Shown here: in pieces, positions 31,578 through 43,655 of the stretch
Layout: every line of letters begins with the position of its first letter
Numbering within the stretch: position 1 is the stretch's first letter
DNA from: Ahaetulla prasina
Taxonomy: Eukaryota; Chordata; Lepidosauria; Squamata; Colubridae
Direction: 5' to 3'
Assembly: GCF_028640845.1 (NCBI RefSeq)
Contig: NC_080540.1
Coordinates: 157,130,438 to 157,194,437 of the forward strand
DNA length: 64,000 nucleotides
The notes under the pieces: generated by a model
Seen by the model: only the letters and a program-made list of their open reading frames with translations
What the model was told of the DNA's origin: nothing
The model's database searches: none
Made by a program: the position numbers and the translations under genes

Positions 31578-31965
31578 CAGGTAATCCTTGACTTACGACC
31601 ACAATTGAGCCCAAAATTTCTGTGGCTAAGTGAGACATTTATTAAGTGAGATTTGCCCCATTTTATGACCGTTTTTGTCACCATTGTTAAGTGAATCACT
31701 GCAGGTATTAAGTTAGTAACACAGTTGTTAACTGAATCTGGCTTCCCCATTGACTTTGTTTCTTAGAAAGTTACAAAAGGTGATCACATGACCCCATAAC
31801 ATGCAACCATCATAAATATGAGTCAAGTATCTGAATGTTGACCATGTGACCATGGGGATGCTGCAATGGTTGTAAGTGTGAAAAACAGTCATAGGTCACT
31901 TTTTTCAGTGTCCTTTTAACTTTGAATGGTCACTAAATGAACTGTTGTAAGGTGGGGACTACCTG
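31578..31965. mobile_element. TA-flanked MITE (CAGGTAGTCC family)
   Basis: 388 bp from caggtaatccttgacttac to ggtggggactacctg, with TA on both sides (31576-31577, 31966-31967). Confidence 0.8.
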
Positions 31966-31967
31966 TA

Positions 31968-33600
31968 TCTACTTTCTCTATACCTCTCATACTTTTATGC
32001 ATGTCTATCTCACTCCCACACACCTCATATAGTTCTCATTTTAACATGAGCAAAAGAATCACACCCTAGAGAAAATATTATTTCAGAACAACATTTTTAT
32101 ACCTTTTCCAGTTTACCTTGCTGAGTGTACTGATCTGAACCTTACAGAGCAGTTCAATATTTGTATAGGGGGATTACAACATTGGTAAATTCATTTTAAT
32201 TTTTTCTCAACATGAAATTTATCTTTTTCACAGCTTTGGGATTCAAGGCACCGATCTATATTGAATTGTGAACTGTTTCAAGAACCACCAAGACTAGATT
32301 TTTCACTCTTTCTTCCAGAAATCATGTCATTCTTTACAGTGTCATGGTAACATAGTATATGTTACAAAACAACTAGCTTGTTTGCTTTCTATGTCATCCT
32401 TAAACGTTGGCAATTGCTCTGCAATTTGAAAAAGTGCAAAGCTTCAAATTCTTTTCATTCTGTATGTTTGGAGAAACTTTGTAGCTGAATAGATGTTGAA
32501 TTCTAAAGGGCTCTCCCCCCCACAATTAAGCATGTCATCATTTGTTTCTTTATCCAGATATATTTCTATGATCAGGGTGTGGTGTTGTCCATGGTGTTTG
32601 AACCATGAATAGTTTGTTTGTAGAATGTCTGCATTTAAGTATATCAGTTTTCATATAAAACCAAAACTCTGTAAAAGATCATTTACATAAACTCATTCTG
32701 CGTCACCTTGGCGTAGGAGTTTAATTATCTGACAGGGCAAAAGATATGATCATTGCTTAAGTTTCAAACATGATGCTAAGCCATGATTTGCCAAAGAACA
32801 GTTGGCTTAATCGCATCAAATGGTTCACTGCCTCTTGTAATTTCCTTTTCCAAATCAATCTCTTGGCCTATCATTTGTAATTCTACTTTGGGTACTGTGT
32901 CTTGTCAGATTAAATTTGCTCCACATTTGTCATTGCCTCGTTATCATTTTTTTTTAAATAATCTAGCCATGGAATCAAACCTCCTTACTGACACTGTTCA
33001 TTTCATAGCTATTGATTTCTGGCTCTGTTCTTCAAAGATGTTCTTCAATATTCCCAATGTTACGACAGTTTGTATAATTTTATATGTCTTAGTTAACCAA
33101 CACCAAAACAAGGCTTGTATTATTTTTTCCTTCTAATAAGAAGCTTTAATCCCCTCTAATTTCCAATTTCTAAAAATGTCTGCTATGAGCCAGGATAGCT
33201 AAAATAATTCTGGCTTCCATGAGAACTTATTTATTTTTTATAATTAATTCCAAAACCTTACAGTAAAAATCAATGTTCTAAATTTAACCAGACCTTTAAT
33301 TCATTTGTATCTTATGTAGATCAAAATCATATCCCTTTTTTGTTGTTTATTTCAAATTCTTTAAGTTCTTAAACTAGTAATTCATTTTTCTTTTGTTCAG
33401 AGTTGAAACTAAATTACTTGGTGACTCTTCAAACTTGTTTTTCCAAAGGTCTGATAGCTTTAAGATGGTTAATAAACAAATTATTTGTGTAATGCAGGGA
33501 CAGTTTATATGTTGGAACTGCACATGAAACAACTCTGCTCCATAAACTATATTGGTTGCCATTTATTTATTTAGCTTTATTATTTCTACAAATAACTTGT
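31968..33600. other. Intergenic, AT-rich, nothing recognised
   Basis: Low-complexity T-rich sequence with short frames only. I see no splice-supported exon or known repeat. Confidence 0.4.
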
Positions 33601-33690
33601 GTAAACTTCAACTCCCTGAACTCCACAGCCAATAATTCTGGGAATTGAAGTCCATGCAACTTAAAATTGCCAAGGTTGAAAAACATTACT
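33601..33690. mobile_element. Fold-back MITE fragment
   Basis: Contains acttcaactccctgaa and ttctgggaattgaagtcc arms of the palindromic family; ends eroded. Confidence 0.55.
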
Positions 33691-33839
33691 ATATATATGT
33701 GCCATTTCCGTTGTATACATGATGTACAATGAGAATAAAGGCTATTATTATTATTTACTTTATTCATTAAAAATGAAACTCAGTCAACTGAACATTCAAA
33801 AATACATCACAAATAGCATTGACTGGTGCTAATGGTTGA

Positions 33840-34560
33840 TATGATGTCGCTGCCAGCATTCCAGGTATCAAGTACCTTCTTAAGATGTATGATGTTCTAA
33901 GTAGTGGGAGTTTTTTGCAGTTCTGCTGGTGTTATTGCAGGAAGCTGCAATTTGTTGATGTATCATAAAATTCTTGGACATGGTACCAAGTGCCCCGATG
34001 ACAATGGGTATCACTGTTACATGTTTCATCCATAGCCGTGTAATTCTGATGGCCAGGTCGTGATATTTCATGATTTTTTCCAGTTCTTTTTCTTCGACTC
34101 TGGCATCTCCTGGTACCTCGATATCAATAAATTGTACATTTCGGTTTTCCACAATTGTGATATCTGGTGTGTTGTGTTCCAAGTGACAACCCATCTGTAT
34201 TCCAAAGTCCCACAAGATCTTCACCTTCTCATTTTCTATAAGTTTTTCCACTTCATGTTCCCATGACTTTTAGGATACAGCCAAATCATATTTTTTACAT
34301 AATGACCAGTGGATTAATTTAGCAACTCAGTCGTGTCTAGCTTTGTAATCAGTTTGTGCGATTTTGCCACATTCACATATTAAATGTGAAACAGTTTCGA
34401 CTTTGTTGTTGCAAAGTCGGCAGTTTGCATTGTCGCTGGATTTTTGTATCTTTGCTTTCATGGCATTAGTTTGTAGTGCTTGTTCTTGAGCAGCAAGTAT
34501 TAAGCCTTCCATTTCTTTCTTGATGGTTCCCGTCTTAAGCCATGCCCATGTAAAGTTTTA
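33840..34560 (-). pseudogene. R4/Dong-like LINE C-terminal remnant
   Basis: The minus-strand frame 34512-34327 carries a CCHC-type finger (CRLCNNKVETVSHLICEC) preceded by EGLILAAQEQALQTNA. The frame 34251-33880 carries KILWDFGIQ, PDITIVE and VQFIDIEVPGD, which together look like the restriction-like endonuclease (PD...D) of the R2/R4 LINE group, then VIPIVIGALGTMSKN. The two blocks are in different frames and the 5' part is missing. This retroposon class differs from the apurinic-endonuclease LINEs elsewhere in the window. Confidence 0.75.
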
Positions 34561-34599
34561 TTATTGCAAGTCGCCAAGCAGAACTTTTCATTCACTTTC

Positions 34600-35720
34600 T
34601 AAGTGACGGCTCTTCTCGCATCAGGCCCACGCCCATCCCGTTGAATCACGGTTAAATCCACCCCATTTTCAGGATTCACAGGTACTATCGATGAGTCGCG
34701 AAGGGGGCGATCGCTGCATCGGACTACTCCTCGGATGGAGGCAGGACCGCTAAGCCCCCATCTCTTCTCTCGCTCCCTCTTGCTACGAGGGCCCCGCTCT
34801 CTCTCTCTCGCCCTCTCTCCTCCCTCTGGGGCGGGGAAGCGGGCAGCAAGGGGCGGCGCCAGGAGGCACCCTTAGCCCTGAGGTATAAGCCCCGTGGTAG
34901 TGGCTCGTTCTTTCTTTCGCCCACCCCTCTTTCGACCGCCTCCGTCTTCCCTCGCTATGTTACTTCGGCTCCGTGTCAGCCTCTCCCTCCTCCTCCTCCT
35001 CCTCCTCCTGAGCTGTGGGACGAGAGGCCAAGAGCAAGAGAGCAAAAGCGAAACTCCGCTCCCGTCGCTGCAGGTGGAAACCCTGGTAAGTGTGCGGGGG
35101 CACGTCTGGCTTGGAAGGCACCGACCGACGCCGTTCGGCTCCCGCTGCTGCTCCGCTACTTGCGGGGAGGAACCGGCACGCCTCGGGGGGGGGGCGGCCT
35201 CTGTCCGGCTGCTTAAATGACAGCTGGAGGCGAGAGGGTGGCTATCCCCGGCGGCAGGTCCAGGCGCTTCCCTCGCGTGCGCTTCCCTCACGTGCGAATG
35301 CTTTGCCTCACTGGCGAATTGTGGGGGGGGGGGGAAGAAAGAATAACCGTCTCTCGGGACACGGAGCGCCTGCGCGCGCGCCTCTCTCTCCAGGATGAAA
35401 GCTGCGGTCTTCCACCGCGAAGGCTTAACGCGCAATTCCCCTCAACTGAGGAGAGAGAGAGTGAGTGAGTGAGGGAAGACAAGCAGCTGGCCGCTGCTCC
35501 TCCCCCACCTTCCTCGCGTCTCTCGCTTTTTTTCCCCCTTTCTTTTTTCTTTTCCCCTTTCCTCAGGTGGCGTCCCCTGAGGGCTGCACGGAGCGCTCGG
35601 CGACGGGCGACACTCTGGCCATCCACTACACAGTGAGTAAAGCGTCGCCGGGAAGCGAAGCAAAGCCGCACGAACACGTCAGCACAGCCTCCTCCCGTTG
35701 GGGGGCTGGGGGGGGGAAGA
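34600..35720 (+). promoter_or_regulatory. FKBP11: CpG-rich promoter region of FKBP11
   Basis: CpG dinucleotides are dense from about 34610 through exon 2, against a CpG-poor background. GC boxes GGGGCGGGG (34828-34836) and GGGGCGG (34850-34856) and a TATA-like GGTATAAG (34882-34889) lie just upstream of the coding start. A start site near 34915 would give a 5' UTR of about 40 bases. Confidence 0.7.
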
Positions 35721-38700
35721 GAGAGGGGGCTGGCGAGGTTTCCCCTGCGGGTGGGCGGAGTTTACGAAGGCTCCACCTTCTACGAGGTGGAGGAGGAAGT
35801 CTCGAAAATCTACTGTAGAGAATCAGAGGTCTTCAAACTTGGCAGCTTTGAGACTTGTGGACTTCAACTCCCAGAATTCTCCAGCCAGCAGAGCTGGCTG
35901 GAGAAGAATTCTGGGAATTGAAGTCCACAAGTCTTAAAGCTGCCGAGTTTGAAGACCTCTGCGTAGCGTTTCCTGTGGGATGCCCAGCGCCGGTTGGGAG
36001 GAGTTAAGCGGTTTTAAGGGAGTGTCCTTCCAATCGCGTTGCGTGGGCTTAGTTCGTCACCCGCTTAAACCCTGGAAGTTTTGGAAGGCTTTATTATGGC
36101 CATAGTGTGTGAGATTCATATTCCCTAGGTTTCTATATTGCTTTACCCCCGTGAAATACAAAGGGGGGGGGATGTGTCGTCCCCCAGCTTATGTGTGACA
36201 CTTGTCACCATCTCTGATCATTGGATTTATATTGGCTGTGGGTCCCCTTAAGAGGAAGTGGGCTGTCCTTCACTGGGTGTGTTCCATGGAGGTAGAGAGC
36301 CATTTAACTACAGGAGATCCTCGACTTACTACAGTTCGTTTAGTGACCAAGTTACAACAGCACTGAAAAAAAAAGTGACTTATATGACCAGTTTTCACAT
36401 GACCATTGTAGCAGCCACATGATCAAAATCCAGACGCTTGGCAATTGACTCATGTTTATGACCGTTGCAGTGTCCCGGGGTCATATGATCCCCTTTTGTG
36501 ACTTTCTGACAAGCAAAGTCAATGAGGAAGCCAGATTCAGTTAACAGTTTGATTAATTTAACTACAGTGATTCACTTAACAACTGTGGCAAGAACGGTTG
36601 TAAAATGGGGCAAACTCACTTAACAAATGTTTCACTTAGCAACAGAAATTGTGGTCTCAATTGTGGTCGTAAGCCGAGGACTACCTGTAGAGGGTTTGAA
36701 TTTGAACCACCTGGCTCTCACGGCTAGGAAATGGAGATGAACATTGCCCCCTAGAGTCAGACATGACTGGACAGGGGAAACCTTTACTTTTACCTGTTTA
36801 ATTTGGATTCCTGCATGAGCCAGGATAGGACCTGCCCTAAGTAACTCCTTGAACGATATAATTCTAGGAATGTAGTAACAGTTGATAGGCCATTGCTTTT
36901 CAAATAAAGTCATTCCTTCGCAGCCTAACTCACTTCACAGGGTTGTTGTGGGAAATACAGCAGGAAGAGTATTGGTATGTTTGTCTCTTGAGTGGAAAAA
37001 AAAGGGCAGGATAAAAATCTAAAAAAAAAAAAAGACAACTAAGATTTTCACCTCCCAGAATTCCCCAATGGAATGTACCTGGGATTTAAAGTCCACACAT
37101 CTTAAAGTTGCCAAGTTTGTTTTAGCCAAGGTTGATGGACGTGTCTTCTGGGATGGGGTGAGGTGTCTATACTACTAATGCAAAAGAGCTATGCCAGTTA
37201 AAGGCGCAGAGGCAGGTGTAAAGTAGGCAAACGGATGAAAAGATTAAAAATAGGAAAGCCTCTGCTCTTGGAAGGCAGGAAACCCACCTTGTCAGAGTCC
37301 AGTAGCGCAGGGCTTGCCCACACCTTTTGCTTTATGCAATTATGTAAAGAGGCCTGGTAACCTCTAGTTTAAATTGCTGTAATTCTTTATGAGTGGAGAT
37401 ATTTGAAGCTAATGTGAAAACTCTTGGTTAGTACAAGCTGTAATTACTAGTAGACTTTAGCCAGAACTAGTCAGAGTATATTGTGCATCCTTGGACTTGG
37501 CTTTATTTTGAAGCAATTTATTTTTTTTATCACTTGTTACCCAGAGATCTACAGAGTAAGAGTTGAAATCATCTTCAGATACTTTATCCTAACGGGAAAA
37601 TGGCCAGTTCACTCCTCTGGGGCCTTCTATCTTTGTGCCCCGAGCCAAACTGAGATAGTGATCCAAGTATCAGTATGTAAAACAGAAAGGTAATTTTTGC
37701 TCAGAACAGCATCATAACCAGCTCTTAGTATGTCTAATCATCTTCTTAAAGAAAGGGAGCATGATTTACTTCAGTGGGAATTAGCCATTCATAAATTGAT
37801 TACATATTGTAACTTTGAATATAAATAAAAATAACTATTCTGAATTATCCTGCTATTATGGTAGTTGCAGGAAATGCTGTTATGGAAAAGACATCCCTGT
37901 GACTAAAGAGGAAAAATGGCTTCTCCTAAAATGGTACCCCATGCTTGCATACAGTATTTTTGTTTTGAAGTATAATAGAAAATTAAATTGACCTACATGA
38001 AGTTGCTGTCCATACTTTTTCATCATGGGGCATAATGATATTTCATTTCCTGCAAAGTTACAGGTTTCAGCATTTTCTTTTGATTTAAAACAAAACGATT
38101 TTGGATAGGGCAATTGCTAATTGTCATTTGATGTTATAAATATTTACACGTACCCTCAATTTAAGGATTTTTTTTTTAATAGGGTATTCTTGAAGATGGC
38201 CGCATTATTGATACCTCACTCTCCCGTGATCCATTGCAAGTGGAATTGGGCAAAAGACAAGTCATCCCAGGTAGACCTCCAATCTTTATTATAAGATGCT
38301 TAGTTTAGCTGACGAATACACCAAAGAAAGCAGTAGGGAGAAAAAAAAATCTGTGTCCACAAACACTCTTTGGTCAAAGAAAGATACTTGATACTGTTTC
38401 TTCATTAAATATGGTATTTTCTCACTATGCCACTTTCCTATTTTAAAGTTGCCACAAAAGTAGAGTTTGACACCCTTCTCACTTGTATGGCACAAACATT
38501 CTCCACCAACTTCTTTTTCCTGCTGTGTCCTCATGAAATTTGACTTCATCATTTGACCCCAACTTATATCTGAGAACTTTCAGTCATCTTTAGCTTGTGC
38601 CATTGCTGAAGTAGTGGTTTCCTCCCTTATCTTCCCAACACAGAGTTTGCTCTGGACATAATCTGACATGCTTTACTGATTTTTGAAGTGGTGCAATCGG

Positions 38701-41700
38701 TTGATTTTTGGAGATTGGATTAGCCTAAATTCTCTTGTTTGTGCAGATATGCTCCTTCCCTTCAGCATACTCATGATGGCAGTATGAAGCTGCGTGGTGA
38801 AGCGGAGAGAGATGGAGACGACTATATCTCTGCTGTTTCCAACCCTTTTAAATATTGTTCAGGCTTCTTTTGGACATGGGGTTAACGCTCTTTTGGAATA
38901 TCAGAAGGAATGGAGCCTGACTGTAGCTTAAAAGTCTTCCATTGAATGGTATCCATGCAAAATATCTGTACAGAGCAAGATTTGACAAATGGCTAAATTT
39001 GCCGGTCTAGTCAGCAGGCAAAACTCATCTCCTCCCCAATTCCATCCAAATGTTATGCTGATAATGGATGCTTTCCTGATGACTGCTGATGTTTGGTAGG
39101 AAAGACCTGGAAACAAAGGCAAGGGTATCCACCAGTTCTTTTTCCTTAAACTGTTCTGTATGGCTTGAGTTAGGACAGCAGCATTTGCTGATATTTGCCT
39201 GTGGCAGGATAGAGGCTGACGAGGAGTTAGCACACATTTCACTGGTGTCTTTTTATGCTACCTCAAGGATTGATGGAAACCACTTGGCTGTGAAAAAGAC
39301 CCAAACTCAACATACTTCCAACTGTAGAAGGGTAGGTTTTACTTGAAGATTAGAAGAAATCTTTAGTGATAAACGCATTAGATCCTGCAACCTAGTATAG
39401 TGCTTTCTTTTAGAAGACTTCCAGCACAAGTTAACTACAGTAGTCATCTGTGGGATTGTGTAAGATTGTGATTGGCATATTCTATTCTTTTTGTGCTAGG
39501 CTCCCAACTTTCTTTCCTGCCTGTTTATTATTATTTTTTTGATTTGATAGATTAATCTAAACCTGTGTTCTGGCAACCAAACAGAGATTTATCATTTTAA
39601 TATGAAGAGCTCCTTTTATAGAAGATCTTAATGTTCTGGGGGGAAAAACTAGAAAGGCTTCTAATTAAGTTCTTTTTTCCTCCCAATTCAGGTCTAGAAC
39701 AGGGTCTGCTGAATATGTGTGTTGGGTAAGTAACTCCCAGTAAGTAACTAGAAATCTTCATAGGTAGTTGCTATACACGGGTCAAGCCTGTGGCCTTCTT
39801 TGTTTTGAATTCTGTTCATACTCTGTGAAAAGGCAAGGTGGGCTGCAGTTTCCAAGGACACAAAAAGTACTGTCTGCATTCAGAGATATTTTTCTTATTT
39901 GCTTGTTCAGACCACAGTGGAAAAACTCTGGTCCTTTAAATATAATGCTGTAGTTGCCAGCATTCCTTACTAGAGACTCTATTGCTAGAAGTTATGGGAC
40001 AGTTATGGAATTGAACATCTGAAAAACAATATAGTTCCCATCCTTGTGATTATGCAGAGATGGGCATCAAAGAGGAACTGCTGCTAAAAGGGCAGTGAGC
40101 AATAGAGAAGGGAAAGAGGCTGAAAAAGTGTTTGCAAGAACAATCGTAATAAAATAAAAATTGTACCAAGAGTAATAGGCATCTTCGGTGCCATCCCAAA
40201 CCCTCTGGAGTGCCATTTGAATACCATCAGCATTGACAAAATCACCATCAGTCAATTGCAGAAAGCAGCTAGGCTTGGAGCAGCTTACATCCTGCAACAG
40301 TGCCTTTAACAAACAGCAGTTTCCTATCCCAGGTCCTTGGGAAAGACTCAATGAGTAGATAAAAATGCCAAATCCAGTCTAAACATCTGACAGCTCTATG
40401 TATGATCAACCACAATATTTTAACCGCATGCTGCCCAACTCTCAACAACTCTGGATTGCTCACATTTATTAAAGAAATTACAAGAAAATCAATAAAAAAT
40501 AAACGATGGCAAGTACAATGAAGTAAGGGATTTCATTTGCCAAAGAGAAAGATTTGGGGGTCAACAGGAGCTGCCTTCAAGTCAATCTTGACTCTTGGTG
40601 ATTGCCTGGACAAAATCCTGCAGTTTTCTTGGTAAGATTTCAAAAGTAGTTTGCCATTTTGCCCCCTTTCTAGAGCTGAGAGGGAGGGGCTGACCTACAT
40701 TGGCTTTGTGCCTAAAGTGGGACTACAACTCAGAATCTCCTCCCAGTTTCTAGCCTGATGCTTGAAGATTAAGATTAACAAACTGGAATATGTGCAGTGG
40801 AAAACGAAACAATGTTATGAGGCTTGGAGAACAAAATGTAATTGAAAAAAATCTCATTTAGTTTTCTTTCACACCTTAATGCCCTCACCAATTCATTCTG
40901 TTCCCATCTTAACATTCAAAAGTGCTCTAGGCCTTAATTTCAAGAATTCAGTTTCAAAAATTGTGTTATGTAAATGTCACTCCATGCATGTAAATGTCAC
41001 TCCATGCATGAAAACAGGCAATCTGGTCAGAAAAACTGGTCCAGCGTGTCTGCTCAGTTTTTACCAGGACTGCCCCTCCCCTCCCCTCCCCTCAAGGACG
41101 TAGCTTGTTTTGCTGAAGGCTGCAATGCTTATTCTAGCTTAGAGGTGATCAGTTGGCAAAATCCCACTGAAACCAAGAACCTTGTGCACCTGTATCTTAT
41201 CAGTACCCACCTGGCTTTTACTCATTTTGTTTTCTGGCAGGGAGAAACGAAGAGTCATTATCCCTCCTCACCTGGCATATGGCAAGCGAGGTTCCCCCCC
41301 AGCTATACCAGGTAGGATTCAGTTACCAGCAATTATTTAATGGCCTGTCAGTCTACTAGGGCAGGAGGTAGTCAGATATTTAGCACCGTATGGACAAGGA
41401 TGTCCAGTCCTGTGGGCTTCGTAATGTTGATTGGACATGCTATCTCTAACTGAGCCAGGAAAGACAGCATGGAAAAGAATTGACTGGAGGCATTTAGGAA
41501 GTAATATTGTAAAGCCACATCTGTGCTGAAGTTTTTATTTTGTAAACCAAGGGAGGACTTAAGAAAAAAATGTTATAAAACTCTGGTGAAGAGGAAATAC
41601 ACAAAAGGATAGCTCAGGAGTATCCCTCAGGGGTGAAATGCTACCAGTTCGGACCAGATCAGGTGATCCGGTAGCGATTGTGGCAGGTGGTTCGGAGAAC

Positions 41701-41943
41701 CGGTAACGATGGCGGCGTGAGGCTCTGCCCAGGTGTCATTACTTCCTGCTTTTAAAAGTAAAAAAAAAAGGGTCTGACAATCACAGCTGTGGGGCGCCAT
41801 CATCAGAGCCTTTTTTTTATGGGGGTGGGGGGAGTCCGTTTTTGCTCCCAGCAGACTTTGCTGAAGCCTGCTAGGCAAAAAATGGGGGAGGGTTTGTTTT
41901 TGAGAGAGAAAGAGAAAGGGGGAGGGAGGGAGGGAGAGAGGGA

Positions 41944-42003
<60 letters not shown>

Positions 42004-42699
42004 AGGAGGGAAGCAGGGAGGGAAGGAGGGAGGGAGGGAAGGAAGGAAGGAAGGAAGGAAGGAAGGAAGGAAGGAAGGAAGGAAGGAAGGAAGGAAAAAA
42101 AAGAGGAGAGGACGGAAGGACTACAAACCTGGCACTAGACGCAGCTTCAGATGATAATCCAGGGCTGGAATGGACCTGGAAGTCATCTAGTCCAATCCTG
42201 CTCCAGTAGGACATTGTTAGTGAGTTTCTGTCTTTTGATCTCCCAGTCACATGGTTACATAGCCATGCCCCCCAGTCACACGACACCCCCCACCAAGCCA
42301 CGCCCACCAAGCCACGCTCACATAACCAGTAGGAAAGAAATTTAGATTTCACCACTGGTATCACTACATGCAAATATATAAACTCAAAAATAATACTTCT
42401 AGGTTTAGTTTGCCTTGTGGAATGTGGTATTATGTATAATCTCTTAGGATCTCCTAAGAGACAGATTTTGTCTCTTTCCAGCTGATGCTGTTCTGCAATT
42501 TGAAGTTGAATTAATCCAGCTCTCCAGAGCCAATTACTGGCAGAAGCTGTTCAACGATATACTTCCCTTGCTGAGCATTGGGCTTGTTCCAGCCCTGCTG
42601 GGACTGATTGGCTACTATCTCTACAAGAAAGCCCAGATGCCCCGAATATCTAAGAAGAAACTCAAGGAAGAGAAGAAAAACAAGGCCAAAAAGAAATAA
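34957..42699 (+). CDS. FKBP11: Peptidyl-prolyl cis-trans isomerase FKBP11, six coding exons
   Basis: ER-associated FK506-binding protein (FKBP19) that isomerises prolyl bonds in secretory cargo. Exons are 34957-35085, 35567-35632, 38183-38270, 39692-39725, 41241-41311 and 42482-42699. All introns are GT-AG and the phases join. The product is 201 residues, the length of human FKBP11. Domains are a leucine-rich signal peptide (about 1-24), an FKBP domain (about 57-147; [41 protein letters not shown]), a hydrophobic membrane segment (about 155-178; [20 protein letters not shown]) and a lysine-rich tail ([15 protein letters not shown]). Against FKBP12, the Tyr26, Asp37, Tyr82 and Phe99 equivalents remain, while Phe36 is Ile and Trp59 is Leu. 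An in-frame ATG at 34894 would add 21 residues. I rejected it because it precedes the signal peptide and lies next to the TATA-like element. Confidence 0.96.
35824..35961. mobile_element. Fold-back MITE in FKBP11 intron 2
   Basis: 138 bp almost perfect inverted repeat: cagaggtcttcaaacttgg against ccgagtttgaagacctctg, and gacttgtggacttcaactcc against its complement. Long stem with a short loop at the centre (about 35890). Confidence 0.85.
36311..36687. mobile_element. TA-flanked MITE in FKBP11 intron 2
   Basis: 377 bp from caggagatcctcgacttac to aagccgaggactacctg, TA at both sides. Orientation is inverse to the copy at 4482. Confidence 0.8.
36690..36800 (+). mobile_element. tRNA-derived SINE 3' fragment
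   Basis: Matches the reverse complement of the left part of the SINE at 63478 (gaaatggagatgaacattgc, agagtcagacatgactgg, aacctttac). 5' truncated. Confidence 0.55.
36916..37033 (+). mobile_element. Squamate SINE 3' end
   Basis: Carries ctcacttcacagggttgttg and the gaagagtattggtatgtttg tail motif, then a poly(A) run. It is 5' truncated. Confidence 0.6.
37034..37120. mobile_element. Fold-back MITE fragment
   Basis: Retains cctcccagaattcccc and the atcttaaagttgccaag arm; the left end is eroded. Confidence 0.5.
40565..40782 (-). mobile_element. Squamate tRNA-derived SINE in FKBP11 intron 4
   Basis: Reverse-oriented copy. Read on +, the order is tail (aagtcaatcttgactct), body (gcagttttcttggtaag), then B-box region (tgggactacaactcagaatc) and head (tttctagcctgatgc). 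Confidence 0.7.
40971..41010. repeat. Perfect 20-bp direct duplication
   Basis: taaatgtcactccatgcatg occurs twice head to tail in FKBP11 intron 4. Confidence 0.95.
41628..42357. mobile_element. hAT-type MITE with purine-rich expansion, FKBP11 intron 5
   Basis: Ends caggggtgaaatgctacc and tttagatttcaccactg. Flanks are gtatccct (41620-41627) and gtatcact (42358-42365), 7/8. The interior holds long GAAA and GGAA arrays and a CR1 3' fragment at about 42155-42220 (-). Confidence 0.8.
41902..42112. repeat. Polypurine tract with GAAA and GGAA arrays
   Basis: The + strand is purine-only from 41902 to 42013 and again from 42015 to 42112, broken by one C. It includes about 16 GAAA units and about 15 GGAA units. 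The 248-residue frame on the opposite strand (41627-42373) is an artefact of this tract. Confidence 0.97.
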
Positions 42700-43432
42700 A
42701 GTTGTTCTTTATCTTTTTCAACATTGGTTCCCAGTGGAATATATGTGTGTGTGGGGGGGCGGGGGAAAGGTTGCTCACACTGTTTCCCATACATACTCAG
42801 TATCTAAAAAACTTAATTAGATATAACTCTTGCACAAAAGGCCAAGGATGGGGAATCAGTTCCCATCATTGCACAAACTTAATTGTATTGCCCTTTAGAT
42901 GTGAGATCACAACTACCGGTACTTCCTTCTAGCCAATGAGCTTCCAGGAAGACTCTGGATTCATGAAGGCTGATCTAATAGTTTGCACAAGATTTAATCG
43001 TGTAAGTGGTACGGAAGAGTGATTTTGAGTGTTTTTTACATACTTGACTTAAACGTGTTAATTCAAGAAATGGTCACTGTATTCTACATAGGGCATCTAT
43101 TAATCATATGCCTTTATAGTATAGATTTCACTTAAACATTCATACTAAAGATAGCTAAAAATAAGAGAATGCTTTACAATTCCTCAGGTACTTTTAATAA
43201 GTGTCTGAGAATGATAGGAATTTGTCCAATGGACTTAAATAGTACCAGGTAGCCTAACCCCAATTACAGTCCAAACTTATATTGCTCTAAAGGCCATTCC
43301 TTCTCCCAAGAAATCATGAAAACCTATAAGGATAGTGAGAGATTAATACTACTGCCCTGTAGCTGAACAGCTACCTCAGTTGAGGCATTGGTATAAGTCA
43401 AGTGTAAATTTGTAAGATAGACAAGACCTTAG

Positions 43433-43438
43433 AATAAA
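43433..43438 (+). terminator. FKBP11: FKBP11 poly(A) signal (AATAAA)
   Basis: AATAAA followed within about 30 bp by GT-rich ggctgtgtgttctggttg. It gives a 3' UTR of about 750 bp. An earlier AATAAA at 42695-42700 overlaps the stop codon. Confidence 0.55.
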
Positions 43439-43655
43439 GATCATCTTAGTGGCTCACAGGCTGTGTGTTCTGGTTGCGAAGGTGTGAAAATAATGTCCCT
43501 TGTTGGGTTTTCTTTAGTATTTTAAGAGTTTCCATCCAAGGAGCCTATTTTCCATCTTCTCATAGAGTGTTTCAAGTTCTTGAAAGGGGAATTTTAAACG
43601 TGGTGTATAACAGATTTGAGAGGCAAAAGAGGGTACGGTAAAGGGGGGGAAAAGC

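Noticed and set aside
34600..34957. Search for an ER stress element in the FKBP11 promoter
   Set aside because: CCACG/CGTGG pentamers occur, but none has CCAAT or ATTGG at the required spacing, so no element is claimed.
41627..42373. 248-residue minus-strand frame rich in Pro, Ser, Phe and Leu
   Set aside because: Translation of GAAA and GGAA arrays inside a transposon.
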